Shown here one piece after another: positions 22,828 through 36,300 of a DNA stretch of 64,000 nt (the first letter of the stretch is position 1; every line of letters starts with the position of its first letter). The notes beneath the pieces were generated by a model that was not told the DNA's origin, did not search any database, and saw only the letters and a list, made by a program, of their open reading frames with translations. Made by a program: the position numbers and the translations under genes. This stretch comes from Primula veris (lineage: Eukaryota > Streptophyta > Magnoliopsida > Ericales > Primulaceae), in contig OY821747.1 of assembly GCA_963682055.1 (NCBI GenBank), positions 21,574,126 to 21,638,125 of the forward strand, in the 5' to 3' direction.

Positions 22828-25800
22828 TCATCGTGACCTTTTGTAGAAGCTATAAGCTACTGCAATTGTTGCTACGGCTCCAACAATACCCACAGCCGTG
22901 CATACTTTGTTTTGCTCCCATTTTCCCATCAAACACGAGAGTTTGCTCGACTCTTTCTTTTCTCTCTCTTTGGTTGTTTCTTTCGACTCTGGAATTGCAT
23001 CTCTACAGCACGACACTCCATTAACACCCTGACAACAGCTTGTTGCGATTTGTTCTTTGACATTCTTGATATCTCCATTAGGCTTCTCAATTTCTTCCAC
23101 ATGTGTCCCGTGTGAAACTTTCTTCTTATCAACCTTTTCAGCTTTCTCAACAGGTACACCACCCATTTGTCCCCTGCAGTTGAATATAACTTAATCTCTA
23201 AAGAATATAAAGAACTCAATGTAGTAGAAAGAATTGTCCGTAATACCTCTCACTAGAGTTATTGGTAATTGATATACATTGTAGAAAGTAGAAACTTATG
23301 AATGAACCAGTTGAGCATGCAGGCAACCTTTAACAGAATGTTTCGATGGAACATATATCATAGTACAATCTTTAAAACAAGAAGTTAAATTGGCCTGCCA
23401 TCCTTAACAAAAATTAAGGAAATAATGTCAAATCATACGTACAAATACTTGACTCGTAATTAAAGAAGTACCCTTCTTGGCAGTCGTAAATAAAAATCAG
23501 AAGTATCTAAAACATTTTTTTATCATCTGAAGGTTGGACAAAACGTTGTTCCTTTTGATGAAGTTTGTCTTAAACAGAAATCTCAGTGAGGAGAACCTTT
23601 ATTTCCCATCAACAACACACACACACACACACACACAAAAGCGCGCACAAGTTGTCCTTTGCAATTTAATTGTAACAGTACCCAACCATATAGACTCCAA
23701 AAACTCTTTGTTTAATTAAAAGGTGAAGCTAAGTTCTCCCTTTCTGAATATATGTCCTTGTAAAAAGAACTTTAGTAACCCTGCATAAAGTGCAATACTA
23801 TTCAAGACTCCATAGATATCCAATATGAACATGCTTTCTATCAACTTGTGGAAAAATCAAAATTAAGGTTGATCATCACAGCATGTACCACCAAGTTTGA
23901 GGCGGAAATCACAGATAATACCACCAAATTTTAGGCCGAAATTCAGGTGACACTGGTGAATGGTGAGATAACAACACATCAAATAGTAGCCCAAAATCAA
24001 ATTACACGCTCATCATGAACTACAAGGGGTTAACACCACACTAGATGACAAATACATTCTGCACTCTATAATACACCACATAAGTTGCAATAGAAAACAT
24101 GCATACTATGACGATAGCAATGAACTATATAAGACTAAAAATAAAAGGGTGATTGGTGATTTAACAACATAGAGTGGATAGTAGCCTAAAACTAAATAAC
24201 AGTGCCATCCCTTATTTTGTAGTCAGTAATTAATTCATCTGAAGTCTTCTCAACGACTCAATCAAGTTTGTTCAGCAATTACACATAATTCCCTAAGAAT
24301 AGTTTCACAGTATACGACCTTAGACACAAACCTCCAAAGCTGTTGTGTAATTATCTGACATCACGTCATTAGCTTGCCGACTTGTTTGGAAAAAAATGTT
24401 AATTAGTTGCTTAAAGCATATATAAAAATAAATAAAAAATCGAGACATTGTAATTTTGATGAATGTGCCTTAAAACTAATACATCCAAAAATGATAGGTG
24501 TGTTATAAAATTACAGCAGAATGCACCAAGAAATGTTTCAGAAAAGTTTAGGGTAGATAAAACGAACCTCCAAAGTGGCTCTATAATCTCCCCCTTTGCG
24601 ATATGTTGATCCAGAAAAGCAGCCACGTCATCAGGAGTAACATAACCATACCTACCAAGAAGCAGGGAATGTAATGAAGACCATGAGACTAGGAAAGCTA
24701 GCTTTTAAGCTCGGTCCAGTTTCTATGTAAAAAACAAAAACGTTGCAGCCAAACAAGAGTTGAAACATAGCTTTAGCAACCAAAAGAAAACTAACCAGTG
24801 CCCAGCAATTTTCCCCTCTGTATCAGCACTGAAAATTATCAAATTCCCGGCATATTTGTGACCTCCAATATGCGAGCAGCCACTCACAAACACCTGATCA
24901 TTTAATCCCCTGGAATTGATTTCCTCTTTAAATTTTTCAATGAGAGCTGGCCCACAAACTCCACATCTTTTGTCTCTACTCCCATGAGCACAAACAAACA
25001 CATGCGTACCATCCAACACCTCTTGCACTCCCGACGACCATGGTTTGCCATTTACGAGCACGTCCTCGATGAAATCGTCTACATCTGACTCATTCAACCC
25101 CCTTTTATCAAGAAAGCATAAGCACCCATTAACTCACCAAATTTAAAATGATTGCGATGAAACTAAATCTTGTAACAAAAAGAACACTTTAGCACTGCCG
25201 ACCTCTGCAAATTCTTGTGTAATAAATTCAATATATTATAAAGATTAAAAATAAGAGGCAACTATTTATTAGAAATTATAAGAAAAAAACTCAATACACA
25301 GTGACATCACTTTATGACGCTAATAGTTTTCAACTGCACTACTCACTATACATTCAGCAAATCGAGTACTACATTTCACCATTGCACAATCAGTTTCACT
25401 AATCTCTGCACATTCTACAGAAAATTAGTATGTTAATACGTCATCTCATCAAGTGAAGTGGAAAACTATTAACGAGGGAAGTGGAAACAGAAAACTGTAG
25501 AAAAGTTAGCAAATCTGATCCCTTAGGATCAGTGAATTAGAATTCAAATGTTAGGATATTTATTGTTAAGCATTTATCTTTATCTAGTCCTTCTTTATAG
25601 GCACTATAGCGTGTGGTTCTTTCTATTTAAACTGATGTAACTCATCTCATCAGATAATAATAATAATAATAAAGTGGGAGTTTTCTTCTCTCTGTTACCT
25701 ACACGTATCTCTATTTTTTCTTTTAAAAACTAACCACTGCACTGTACACAGAGAAAAGCAGTTCAAAACATGACATCTAATCTACATAAATTCAGCAAAT

Positions 25801-28800
25801 ACATTAACAATTCCCACAAGTTCACGATCACTGAGACTTATCTTCTTAACCACCAATCAGAACAATTTGCTGACTATGAATATATCACAAGTTACAAACA
25901 GTTATTATTCGTATAAAAAGAACAGTATAATCAGAAATGCAGTAGATCATAGCCATCAAGTAGCAACAAAAAAATTTTATAGACGTCGTATCCATACTAA
26001 CAATATAACAACATAATTAAGGTACAAAGACAAAAATTAACAACACAAATATACCTGCACTTGATCATTTCTGGAAAAATCAGAACATCTCCATCAGACC
26101 CGTCAAGTCCCTCACACACAGTCATACGAGTCTGCAAAAATGAAATTCTTAATCATTTGGTAGATCATTACATACATAATTAGTATGTCTATCATATAAC
26201 AAGTAGTGCAAGCCATATACAAATTGCCGAACAGCCATTTGCAATTACAAAAATTATAATGTCTCATTAAACTAAAATTAGAAAATTGCTCAAGGAAGAG
26301 ATCAAGAGACTGAAATTTTTGTATACGTTTATTTAATATTAAGGGCGCAAAGAGCTATTATTGGAGAGTATGACTAAATTCATTGTTAACACAGATTTTT
26401 TGGTAAAAACAGGGGCTAAGAAACTGTTATATCACCATCTACTTCTTCAATGTATAGAAATGACAAATATTCTTCCTACTCTGTCCTTGCATGATAAGTG
26501 TTCAAATAGATTTACTGTAACCCAATAAAAGAGCAAAAGTGAAAGTCTACATCAACCATTTTTTCTAAATAAAGGAATTGTCTCAACAAATTGCGACTTA
26601 CTAAGCAACAGATTGAATATATAACTTTCTACATAGGTCATAGTGCATAACTATAGGCACAATAACAAAACTGAAATATCAACATCATTATATCCATACA
26701 AGTTCTTATACCCCTAGTGAAAATCCACATCGATTACTTTTTCTAATTTATGTCTCAACAAAATGCAACTTACCAGGCAACAGATATGACTAAAAATTTC
26801 TATATAGAGTAGTATGATGTCATACATAAGTTCAGTTTATAACCAGAAATCAAAAATACAAATACAGAATTCTCAACATCATTACATACTCACAAATTTT
26901 TGTAGGCCTATTAATTTCCCTATATGTACCAAAAGAGCACATACAAAACGATCCAACTAACTCTTACATCGCCTGTATTGCCACATCATTATGATACGTT
27001 TCTAGTATTTTTCATCTAGATTAGTGTTCGTGCTACAAAACTGCACAAATTAGAATCAACTTCACATCAAAATTACAGAATTCACATAGCAACATCACCT
27101 TCTCTAATGCCTAGTAATTTACATAAGTTTACCAGAAAAAAAAAAAGACAAAACTAATTTGATTCAACTAACATGAGTGAGATATCATCCTCGCAACTGC
27201 AGTTCAAAATTACTAAAATAACAATCAGATTACACAAAAACAACAAAAATAACACACCGACATCATTATATATCTACAAATTCTTGTATACCTAATATAT
27301 ATATATATAGTAGTTAACAAACAAAGACATATGCAGCTTTGTGCTCTTCGAAATTTCCATATACTAACCAAACAAATACATCCTACTGGTTAGTAAACTA
27401 AATAACCATCAAGTTTAGTACAATTATATTGTCAAGAAAGTAGCGATCGCAGTTCAAAAGTGCACAAAGCGCAATCAACGTTACATAAAATTACATAATT
27501 GACATTACGACATTATTATACACATACAATCAGCAGATAGTCATGTTATATGACTAATATTTCCCATCTAGACTAGTACCAGTATTTACGGTCACAAACT
27601 AATATTAGATGACACAAAAACTACATCATCAACATGACAACAAAATCAACATTAGCAACATCTTTCAATGTTTACAGTTTATTTTTATAGTGGGAAAACG
27701 GGGAGGTAGTATTTAGACCATGTTTAAAGGTGAGGTTTGGGACTAAATTAGATGAAATTGGTAAGTTGGGGACTGAATTGATAAAACTTAAAAGTTTGTG
27801 TACTAAATTGTTAAAATTCAATACTACAGTAAACAGCTTTCCCCCCTTTCTGTATACAGTACTAATTACATCATCAGATCATATCATGTCAGAGCATCTA
27901 CAATAGGTGTTTTATCTTGTTTGTTAACTAGAATTGTTATCTAACAATACATTTTTTTCTCTCCATTAGTTGTGTTAAAGTAAGTGTTATATTTATAGTT
28001 GTTAAAAATGTTGTTAAAGATAACAATGTTTTTAATGTTTGTAATTGATGATGTGGCAACCACTACACAAAAATAATTAATTGTTAAATCTATCATCTGT
28101 GTTTCACGTTGATAACTACTCCTATTTTAGTGAGGATTACAAAATCACTAATTAATCAAACTTTAAATTAATAATTAGTTTTAATTTAAATTAGATAAAT
28201 TTGTTAAGTTAATTAAATGATGATGCGGCAAAGTTAATTATGTTAAAATTAACACAACTATTGTGGATGCTTAATATAAGTCTGAAGCTCCCATTTTTTC
28301 CAAAAATACCTCTATTCTAATTTACTAATTACTCATATAACATAATGCAATTCAAATACATAAATAAGTAAACAAATATACTACTTCTCACACATACTTC
28401 TATTACCCCTTATATACGATTATTAACTTACTTATATTCATTCCATCATTTTTTTTTGAAAAATTTAAATTCATTTGTCCGGAATCATATTTAGATACGT
28501 ATCACACACGCAACGCGCAAAGTATGGGCTAGGATTATTAGTATTTGCAAAAACACACACACACAGAGAGAGACACATAATGCATAGATACATGTATATA
28601 TAAATATGAATAGAGGTAATTAATTACCTGGAGTGGTATATCGTCTTTACGAGCCTTAATACCAGAGGCGAGAGCCTTAGGTAAAGGAAAGTTATCGGAG
28701 ACATCGAACTTAGAAGGCCACGTGTTAAAATTCCCATAGAAGAGGAAAATGTGGCGATGGTAAAGGTCAACAGTACCAGCTAAGCTATCATTGTACATAT

Positions 28801-28969
28801 CCGATCTCTCAAACCCGAAATTAGTATCTCCATCACAGATATCAACGGATACGACGACGGAGGAGAGAGAGGGAGAGGGTATGGTGGATATTAGGGTATG
28901 GAGAGGAGATAAAGAGAGGCGAAGGAGAGAGAGGAGGCGTGGGGGGTGGTTTGATATACTATTCACCAT
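22828..28969 (-). CDS. Sucrase/ferredoxin-like protein (thioredoxin-like [2Fe-2S] family)
   Basis: Five exons join in frame on the minus strand: 28628-28969, 26055-26131, 24796-25101, 24568-24651 and 22828-23173, summing to 1155 nt or 384 residues. I chose the ATG at 28969 (MVNSISNHPP) because the open frame upstream has only a TTG start. The family (sucrase/ferredoxin-like, related to yeast Apd1 and Aim32) binds an iron-sulphur cluster. Here 'VFVCAHGSRDKRCGVCGP' and 'GCSHIGGHKYAGN' in exon 3 carry the Cys and His ligand candidates, with the two His spaced H-x3-H. N-terminal residues are Leu/Ser-rich and could be a targeting sequence. The last exon ends with a hydrophobic segment ('VCTAVGIVGAVATIAVAYSFY') followed by KRSR, a likely tail anchor. 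Intron 1 is about 2.5 kb and contains a MITE. The exact reaction in plants is unknown to me. Confidence 0.92.
23613..23636. repeat. (AC)n microsatellite
   Basis: About twelve AC units, in intron 4 of the sucrase/ferredoxin-like gene. Confidence 0.9.
27893..28271. repeat. MITE in intron 1 of the sucrase/ferredoxin-like gene
   Basis: The ends AGCATCTACAATAGG (left) and AGCATCCACAATAGT (right, minus strand) are terminal inverted repeats. The 379-bp body has no coding capacity and contains two related GATGATGYGGCAA motifs. The superfamily is not clear because target duplications are not obvious. Confidence 0.7.
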
Positions 28970-29202
28970 TATCAACTGTTTTTGTTTTTTTGTTTTTTTT
29001 GTTTTTTTTGTTTGGGAAACAAACAATAACGAGTTTTGCAACCGCAACTCAAACTAGAAAAAAAATTTACCTTCTTTTCTTTTTCTTTGTATTTTTCTGG
29101 AATAAAATAGTTTGAGTGAACTCAACTGGTCCTACATTAACAAAAAAATTTTGAACATTATGGTATTAATAATTGAATCACCGAACTATATATTTTTTTT
29201 TT

Positions 29203-29402
29203 AAATTTGAGACTTCCGCCAATTTAATTGAACGAAAGTTAAGTTTAATTTTTTTTTGTACATGTAACTATTTGTTTATGGGTATGTTAAAAATATAAAA
29301 TTATAAATTTTTTGGTTTAAATTCATATGTTTATAAAATTTGGGACTGAAATATAATTTAAACTTAAATTCTGTCAAATTAAATTGACGTATGTCCCAAT
29401 TT
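29203..29402. repeat. Short foldback MITE
   Basis: About 45-bp imperfect inverted arms at 29203-29247 and 29360-29402 (left arm core AATTTAATTGAACG, right arm core AAATTAAATTGACG on the opposite strand) surround a spacer of about 110 bp. No coding capacity. Confidence 0.6.
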
Positions 29403-30639
29403 AGGAAAAAATATTGAATAAAAAAACACCATACTTGGGATCTATTTTTTTCATTTTTTTTATTTTTTTATGACATATGTATCTAATTATAAATAAGTAT
29501 ACGTATCTAATTGTAAATAAGTACACATAGATGAGTATTTTTTTAATTAACTTGATTGATATGTATATATTTGTAAGTCTTCTATGAATTTTTATGAAAA
29601 CTTCAACTTCCGTAATCACGTAGCATTTCAAAGGTTACGTGTAAGAATCTTGAAACTTTTGGTCCAAAATACAAATATTGTATTTTTCATAAAATTAGTA
29701 TGGTCCAGAGTAAAACGATTTTCACACCTCTTACACATTACACATCATTAATTATCATTTTTAGTGAAAGTGTATTAATGGTAAATTTGCTAAAGTGTAA
29801 ACGAGTTTTACTAAATTTTGTTTGGATCCTGCTGCATAAGATGGAGTGTGATCTATAGTATAACACGAGTGAACCTGGCAACCCATTAGTTTAAGACGAT
29901 AATACACGAACATTTCAAAAAAAAATGCAAAAGTGTCATGTCAAACATGTGACTGTTTCGGACACATGTCTCTATCGGACACTCACGACGTGCCGGACAC
30001 TTCAACTCGCTTGTTCTTGGCGTATTGATATACTGATCACGCGGACACTTTTACGGAAATACTTTGGAAACTTTACACGAGAAACACAAATATACTACTA
30101 ATAAGTTCTTAAACTTTCAAATTACAATTTTATCCGAAAATTTACAAATATTTAGATAAAAATTGTAAGTATTAGTAAAATTTGTCTGGTGTGATTAATA
30201 TATTTATAACGTTTCTTGTATTTGTAACCTGGATGTATATATAAACTCATATAAAATAATAAATTTATTATTATTAATTGTCATGTCCTACCCGCGTCGT
30301 ATCTTAATTTTTAAAAATGAATCATGTTGTCATGTTTCTTCTCGTATCGGACAGACGCATTTGTGTCCAGGTACGTGCTACAAAGGTTCATGCCCACTGA
30401 CTTAAATAATAAATATTCGTTTTATGGATAATCGGGTTTGCAGTCTTTGGACTTGATCTTCGGGGGAATGCCCAATAAGTCAGAGTATATTACCAGAAAT
30501 TAAAGTTGCTAACCTTTCTCCAAAAAACTACAACTCTTCGACAAATTACTCGGTAACCTAGCATAACACCAACCACTCTCACAGTCGACCACCACCACAA
30601 AAAACCACCTACTCTCCACCACTCATCGTCGTTAGAATT

Positions 30640-30990
30640 TTGACTGAGCTTCGACGATCTTACCAGAGCTCTGATGAGCTTCAAGGAAGTTTTATGAGGC
30701 TGTCTGGAGCTCCAAAAGGCTTCCTGAAGCTTTGATAAGCTACTCAGAGCTCCAAAAAGCTTACTCGACCTCGTTCGGAGCTGCGAAAAGCTTTGAAGCT
30801 CCACCGAGATGTCTAGAACTCCAACGAGACTATGACAATCTCTAACAAAGCTTCAATGAGTTGTACAAAGTTTTGAGTTGCTCGGAGCTTTGACATGTTA
30901 ACTGAGCTCTGACAAGTCAATCTGCAACTCTGAACAAGCTTAGAGGGGCTCACCGAAGCTCTGGTATAGGTGTGTTGGAATTCTAGCGGG
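30640..30990. repeat. Degenerate GAGCTC/GAGCTT-rich repeat
   Basis: Units of about 25-35 bp with GAGCTCC..AAAGCTT are repeated in degenerate form and create Ser/Leu/Lys-rich open frames on the minus strand (30490-31040). I read this as noncoding tandem repeat decay rather than a gene. Confidence 0.5.
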
Positions 30991-31339
30991 CTCACAAGTT
31001 CTCCCATGGGATCATTTTGGTGCTCCAGAGGGCTTATCACATGTTTGTATAAACATAATTAAGAATACATTGATATAATAGTATGGCCTCAAAGTAATTG
31101 AGGCGAAAAAATTCGCAGGCACGGCAAGAAATTTACTTGTTAAGACACCAGAGTTAGAAAAACAAAAATGACAACCAAGAAAATCTGTGAGTCTTAAACA
31201 GAAATTAAAATAGGCCAACGGGTATTGACACACACATGCACATAAATATTCTTTGAGGCCATACTATATATATCCATACTATTGAGGCCATACTATTATG
31301 GTCATACTATTTTGTCGCTTCAAACTATAGTCATATCGA

Positions 31340-32335
31340 AACATGCTTCAACTCCAATCAATATATCTACGGGATCATACACATATAACCGAAGATGTGC
31401 ATAATATTGGACAAAGTTTATATCCTTATAAACAAGCGGTAGCTATTATCACGCAGCTCTGTTATGGATTTGGAGATAGTACATTGGCACTAAAGTTATT
31501 TGTTTAATTTCACATTTTAAATTTGTTACTTATCTTAAATCTTTATGTTAAGTTAGCAGCATCAAATGATGATCAAGATGTTTTTAGTTTCTTCCGAGAG
31601 GAAAGGTTTTGTAATGGCTTTCGCTATAGAGAAATCGCTCCTCATTTACGCCTGGCAGATACTTAGTCATCGTTTCACTTTTCAGTTTTTTTAATAAATA
31701 ATATATTTCTTACGTATGATGATGATTCTCCTTCTTTTATCTAGGATTTACATTTTCACCTCCAGCTATCAGAAAAGCCATGACATTTGACAATAATTGA
31801 TCAAAGTGATGGCCAATACAAGTAATGAGTCAATGCATAATTGTAACGAATGGTGTAGTAGATGAGCAATATGTTTATATACTAGTATACGGATCAGTGT
31901 GTTTTTAGCAGGGTTTCGCTCGTCTGTCGTTAAGCGCACTCCAGACCTTGCATGTATAGTGTATAATTCAGAGACTAATACATGTAATAAGTTTAACTCT
32001 TTTACAAGAATATGATTATTTCATCCATCTGAATGTTAACCAAAGCATTTTTAAAAAGACCAGTACTATGTATACTTAAACGGTATGTTTTACGGTTTAT
32101 GTGAGGATGATGGTCGAATAGTGTTTCTTGATTTAAAGCGCCATACTGGGGGTTTGGTTCCATTACCGGTCGAAGTATTGAATGAGAACAGTTGTCATAA
32201 AAGGGCTTATATGTTGGATCTTGATGGGATCTTGTCTCTAGTTCAAATTGCAGCAGATGATTCTTTCTTGACTATTTAATTGGGTGCTGAAAGATAGAAA
32301 TATCAAAAGGAGGTGGGAGGTTGTAGAAGAAAAAA
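31340..32335 (+). pseudogene. F-box protein (F-box-associated domain) pseudogene
   Basis: Fragments on the plus strand resemble the C-terminal domain of plant F-box proteins: 'TQLCYGFGDSTLALKLF' (about 31448-31505), then 'GMFYGLCEDDGRIVFLDLKRHTGG' (about 32082-32155) and 'RAYMLDLDGILSLVQIA' (about 32200-32255). The expected 'WVLKDR...WEVV' strand is found at about 32281-32330 in another frame, so a small indel lies near 32275. Pieces between about 31500 and 32050 are interrupted by stops. The left LTR of the minus-strand Copia element begins right after the remnant. F-box proteins choose substrates for SCF ubiquitin ligases; this copy is dead. Confidence 0.6.
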
Positions 32336-32353
32336 TATAATATATATATATAT

Positions 32354-32557
32354 TGTTGTGTGACATATTAGCTAAGTATATATATTATATACGAGACATA
32401 GAGAGAGAAAATAGTAGATCTTTATTAATCAGAATGTGTATGAATGAATGTGAAATACAAGACCCATAACCCTCTTTATATAGATAGAGGTGTAGGGTTA
32501 CAAGACCACTTGGGCCCATAAAGTACAAGCTCAAGAGTCCAATAATATCTTACAACA
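32354..32557 (-). repeat. Copia LTR (3' LTR of the minus-strand element)
   Basis: 204 bp, TG..CA ends. On the minus strand it has a TATA-like CTATATAAAGAGGG and an AATAAAG polyadenylation-like signal. It matches 39227-39430. Confidence 0.93.
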
Positions 32558-32569
32558 CTCCCCCTTTGG
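32558..32569 (-). other. Polypurine tract of the Copia element
   Basis: On the minus strand CCAAAGGGGGAG directly precedes the left (3') LTR, the normal site for plus-strand DNA priming. This fixes the element's direction. Confidence 0.85.
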
Positions 32570-33320
32570 ACGTCTTGAATTCTTCGTCTTCATGCAGTCG
32601 ATCTGAGTCGAGTTCATTCGCAGTGCTAAACACATAAAAACCTTAGGGCCGGAAAACCCAGTGTGGGACAAAACCGGTATCTAGGAGAAATTGTGTAGCC
32701 GAATGATATAAGCCGAAATATCATGTAAGTAACTGACCACAAAACAATGTGCCTCATCAAAACCTTGCCAGAGCAAACCCAATGGGAAAATCTCTGGTCG
32801 AAGGAAAAATAGTGCAACAGTGGTAGTAGTAGGGGATCAACCACAAAACAGGTGCCTCATCAAAACCTTGCTAGAGTAAACTCAGTGGGAAAAACCTCTA
32901 GTCGAAGGACAAAAGAGTACACAGTGGTAAGAACTATACAACAGGATACTCCCCTTAATTTCGGCAATCATAAGTGAGATATGATGGGAACGTGTCTCAC
33001 TAAAAACCTTGCCAAGAAAAACTCAGTGGGAAAAAACTTTGGTCTAAGGACAAAAAGAGTACACGAGCATGCGACTGGATGCTCCCCCTCACTTGCACAC
33101 GACAGGGTGCGAGGATTTCGACTAAGTAGTAATTAGTGCAATAAGCATTCACCTGGATGCTCCCCCTCACTTACACACGACTGGGTGCAAAGATTTCATA
33201 TTCCAAGAAAGAGTACGAACATTCAACTGGATGCCTCATTTACTTGCACACGACTGTATGCAAGAAAATATAACGTGGAATAAAACGAGCATTCAACTGG
33301 ATGCTCTTAAACTTCATATG
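32570..33320 (-). repeat. Repeated modules before the polypurine tract
   Basis: A module with CTCATCAAAACCTTGCC..CAGTGGGAAAA occurs at about 32752, 32855 and 32996. A second module, CTGGATGCTCCCCCTCACTT followed by GCACACGAC, occurs at about 33075, 33152, 33228 and, shortened, at 33297. This is untranslated 3' sequence of the Copia element; similar modules are familiar from other plant Copia elements. Confidence 0.7.
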
Positions 33321-33339
33321 TGAAGATTTATTTCGACGA

Positions 33340-36300
33340 TAAATGCTAAATAGCATAATGTAGTCATGTCTCTCTTGATCGATAACAACAAGTTGTCTTC
33401 TATGACAAGTGTTTTATCTGGATCGTGAGACAGAGCATATGTAATTCAAATATGTCTACTACTAGCTCTAAGCCATATACACTCTCTAGTCGTCTCATAG
33501 AGCACGAGATCAGAGTGATTCGTTTGGAGTCATTCTAAGACCTCAAAGATATCGCCTTATTCCTAATGGCAACGACATACCATGTTAGGAATATCCCTTA
33601 TGCGGGTCTGATAAGTAATCAGCATCGGTATAACCGAAAAAGGGTTGCGTTAATTCGAGTACCGAATGGGGTAGGTACACTCGATGACGCAAAATGGGAT
33701 AAACTAGCCCACTTCCAAAATTACCATAAAGTAAGGTAATGTGTCTTTAGTGCCATTTCGATGGTAGCGTGTTAGCTCGATGTTGTGTCGAGCTATACCA
33801 TTCACAGCATACGAGATGTTCGTCCTAACACATTAGACCAAGTACAATGATGCGCTTATTGTACTTAGATATGAACATGATGGTTCAATATCTCTTCATC
33901 GTCTCATCAGGGACGGACTGGGTCTATATCAATGTCTAGTGATCGAACGATCATGAGAGAATTTGACGACTTAGCGTCATGATGACTAAAAACGTCACAA
34001 CACCTTCTGGGTGTAGTCTAAATCATGGACTTAGATTCAATCTTTACAGAACTCGATCATCAGGCCGAGTCACTACCGTTTCTTCCCAAGATCCTTCATC
34101 TCGAAGGCAAATCCAAAAGTGGATCGCATAATAAAACATGCAAGGGCATAATACTTGTTCAAGTATCCCAAGCTGCTCAAGTACTCACTTAGGCGGTATA
34201 CCACATCCGCTCGGATTATATTAATCCATATAGTGAACGTCTCAGTCAATTGAGATCGTGTTCCGTGGTCAGGAACTACTTGATTTAAGCACATGAAGTC
34301 ACACATGGACCTTCATCTATATCTCTTTGTCTAAATTCTCATAGAGATAAAACAGTGAACACAATCACATGCTGCATAATCAATTTTTGGGAAACTACTA
34401 AACTGATAAAGTAGGGGACCGTAATAACGTCCATTACGAGGAAATCAACCATCTCGTAATCAATTCCAAAATGTGAGAGAAGCATTGCGCTACTAGGCGA
34501 GCATTCAACAATCTCATTATTCTCATCATTTTTCCTTACGAATAACCAAATAAACGATCTCGTTTAACATTGGTGGTGTTGGAGCTACAGGTCCGAACAC
34601 ACTTTCGCTAAGGAGTCTACTTGGATTGCAGGTTTCCATTAGGCCAGTCTATTCTACGTTGACTTCAGGAAACGGTACATGGTTCCATGTCATAATTTGC
34701 TCATATTATCAGTCGTCACTTAATATATGAACAAGTAATCAATGACAGTCTTGTTTCGCTTCAATATCGTCTAAGATATCATGATCGACAGATATTTCGA
34801 GATTCTTAGGATGAGGAGGAAATCACACATCTCCTTGATCCTTTATAATCTCGTGCGACTAACGAGTTTTAGTTCACCACCTCTGGGGCTGAACGAATTA
34901 AGAACCGGTCAACTTACTCATATCTTGGGAAGGACGACAGACTGACGGCTGACGACAGCGTTCTTTGCTTGACAGGTTCGACCAAAGCACCGTGTTACGA
35001 CAGGAACACGGCGTCCGACAGGGACGTCTATCCTTGCAAGCATTTTGCAGCAGGTATAAATGATCTCGTGACATCTCATAAAGTCATTAAATGTGTTTGA
35101 CATTTAGTTAGACTTGAGGGAGTCTATGGACTTACTTATCACTAAGTGCACTTTTGGGGATCAAGCTAAGACTGAGTGGGTTATGCGACGTTACTTCACG
35201 TCGTTCCTTATCAACGGTAACGTGCAAATCTCCCCCTAACGATGGGGAGAACAGTCTTAGCGATGTCACTTTCGCATATCATGCGGTAAAGAGATCGCTT
35301 GCCAAGGTTACTCTATCAAGTGATAGGAATGGGATTCATAATCGACTTATGTCCCCTTCAGAGGTCCATATTTTGAATGTTATAGCGGCTCAATCAAAAT
35401 ATTAAGCACTCAAACACGCGTTCATATGAGGCGTCTGGCTCATAACCAGTAACCAACTGGTACACATTTAGTGTTTTGAGTGACTATGGGTCTCAGGCGG
35501 ACCAATGCAGCAAAATAGCATGACCCCACACGGAAATATAAATCTTGGTGCGCAAGACCAAGAAGTGCGTGCAACCATTTGCAGTCGCATCATCAAACTT
35601 TCCGTGAGTCCATTTGGGTCTGAACATAATCGACTGTATGTTCAATTTCAATTTCCAAACTCAAGTAATTCAAATCGAAATTTCGATTCTTAGTCTTCGG
35701 AATTATCAAGTCGACTTGACTTTTCAGGATTATCCGGATCATGAGCCATCAACTTAATGATAGGGCTAAAAGTTTGGAAAGTGCTGCATTTATGTGGACA
35801 ACATTAAAATGTGACCATATTGTCGATGCATCAACCATAACCATTTATATTTATGGTCCGTCTTATGGTTGGATAAGTCCACAATAACTCATTCAATTCT
35901 TTACAAGAATTCTACGAGTTCATTTCGTGATATTTACACATACTAGTCTTTCAAAGTGAGCATTAATGGCATGAATTTCGGATTAATCGCAAAATATATT
36001 CTCAGAGAGAATCCAAATGTGATGCGATTATAAATCAAGCATCGTATTTTGACCCGGGAATATCTCATCCGATCAATGCCACAATATCAAAATGCTCTAA
36101 TCAATCGACGACAGACGAATGATAGTATAGACAATCATGTCTTAGCATTTAAATCATTTATCATTTCGACGACAGGCGAAATGATAAGATAACTTTAAAT
36201 GCTTTAAGGAATGTGGTAGCAACCACTTGAAAGACATTTCAACTCCTCTAAAATACGCTTTTGGTCGTATTGAATGGAGGCTATGTAAAGAAATTTTAAT

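Larger units (their letters stand above)
28970..31339. other. Intergenic stretch with small repeats
   Basis: It includes the promoter side of the sucrase/ferredoxin-like gene (GA-rich and poly-T tracts around 28860-29020). No gene is supported. Two repeat structures inside it are listed separately. Confidence 0.5.

Noticed and set aside
28970..29047. Longer N-terminus of the sucrase/ferredoxin-like protein (starting at 29047)
   Set aside because: The upstream extension starts with TTG and is Lys/Thr/Gln low-complexity from a poly-T promoter tract; the ATG at 28969 is the better start.
30490..31040. Two minus-strand ORFs of 104 and 75 codons
   Set aside because: They come from the degenerate GAGCTC repeat; no domain or splice signal supports a protein.
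32752..33310. CRISPR-like spaced repeats
   Set aside because: The repeated modules are Copia 3' untranslated sequence, of unequal spacing, in a plant genome.
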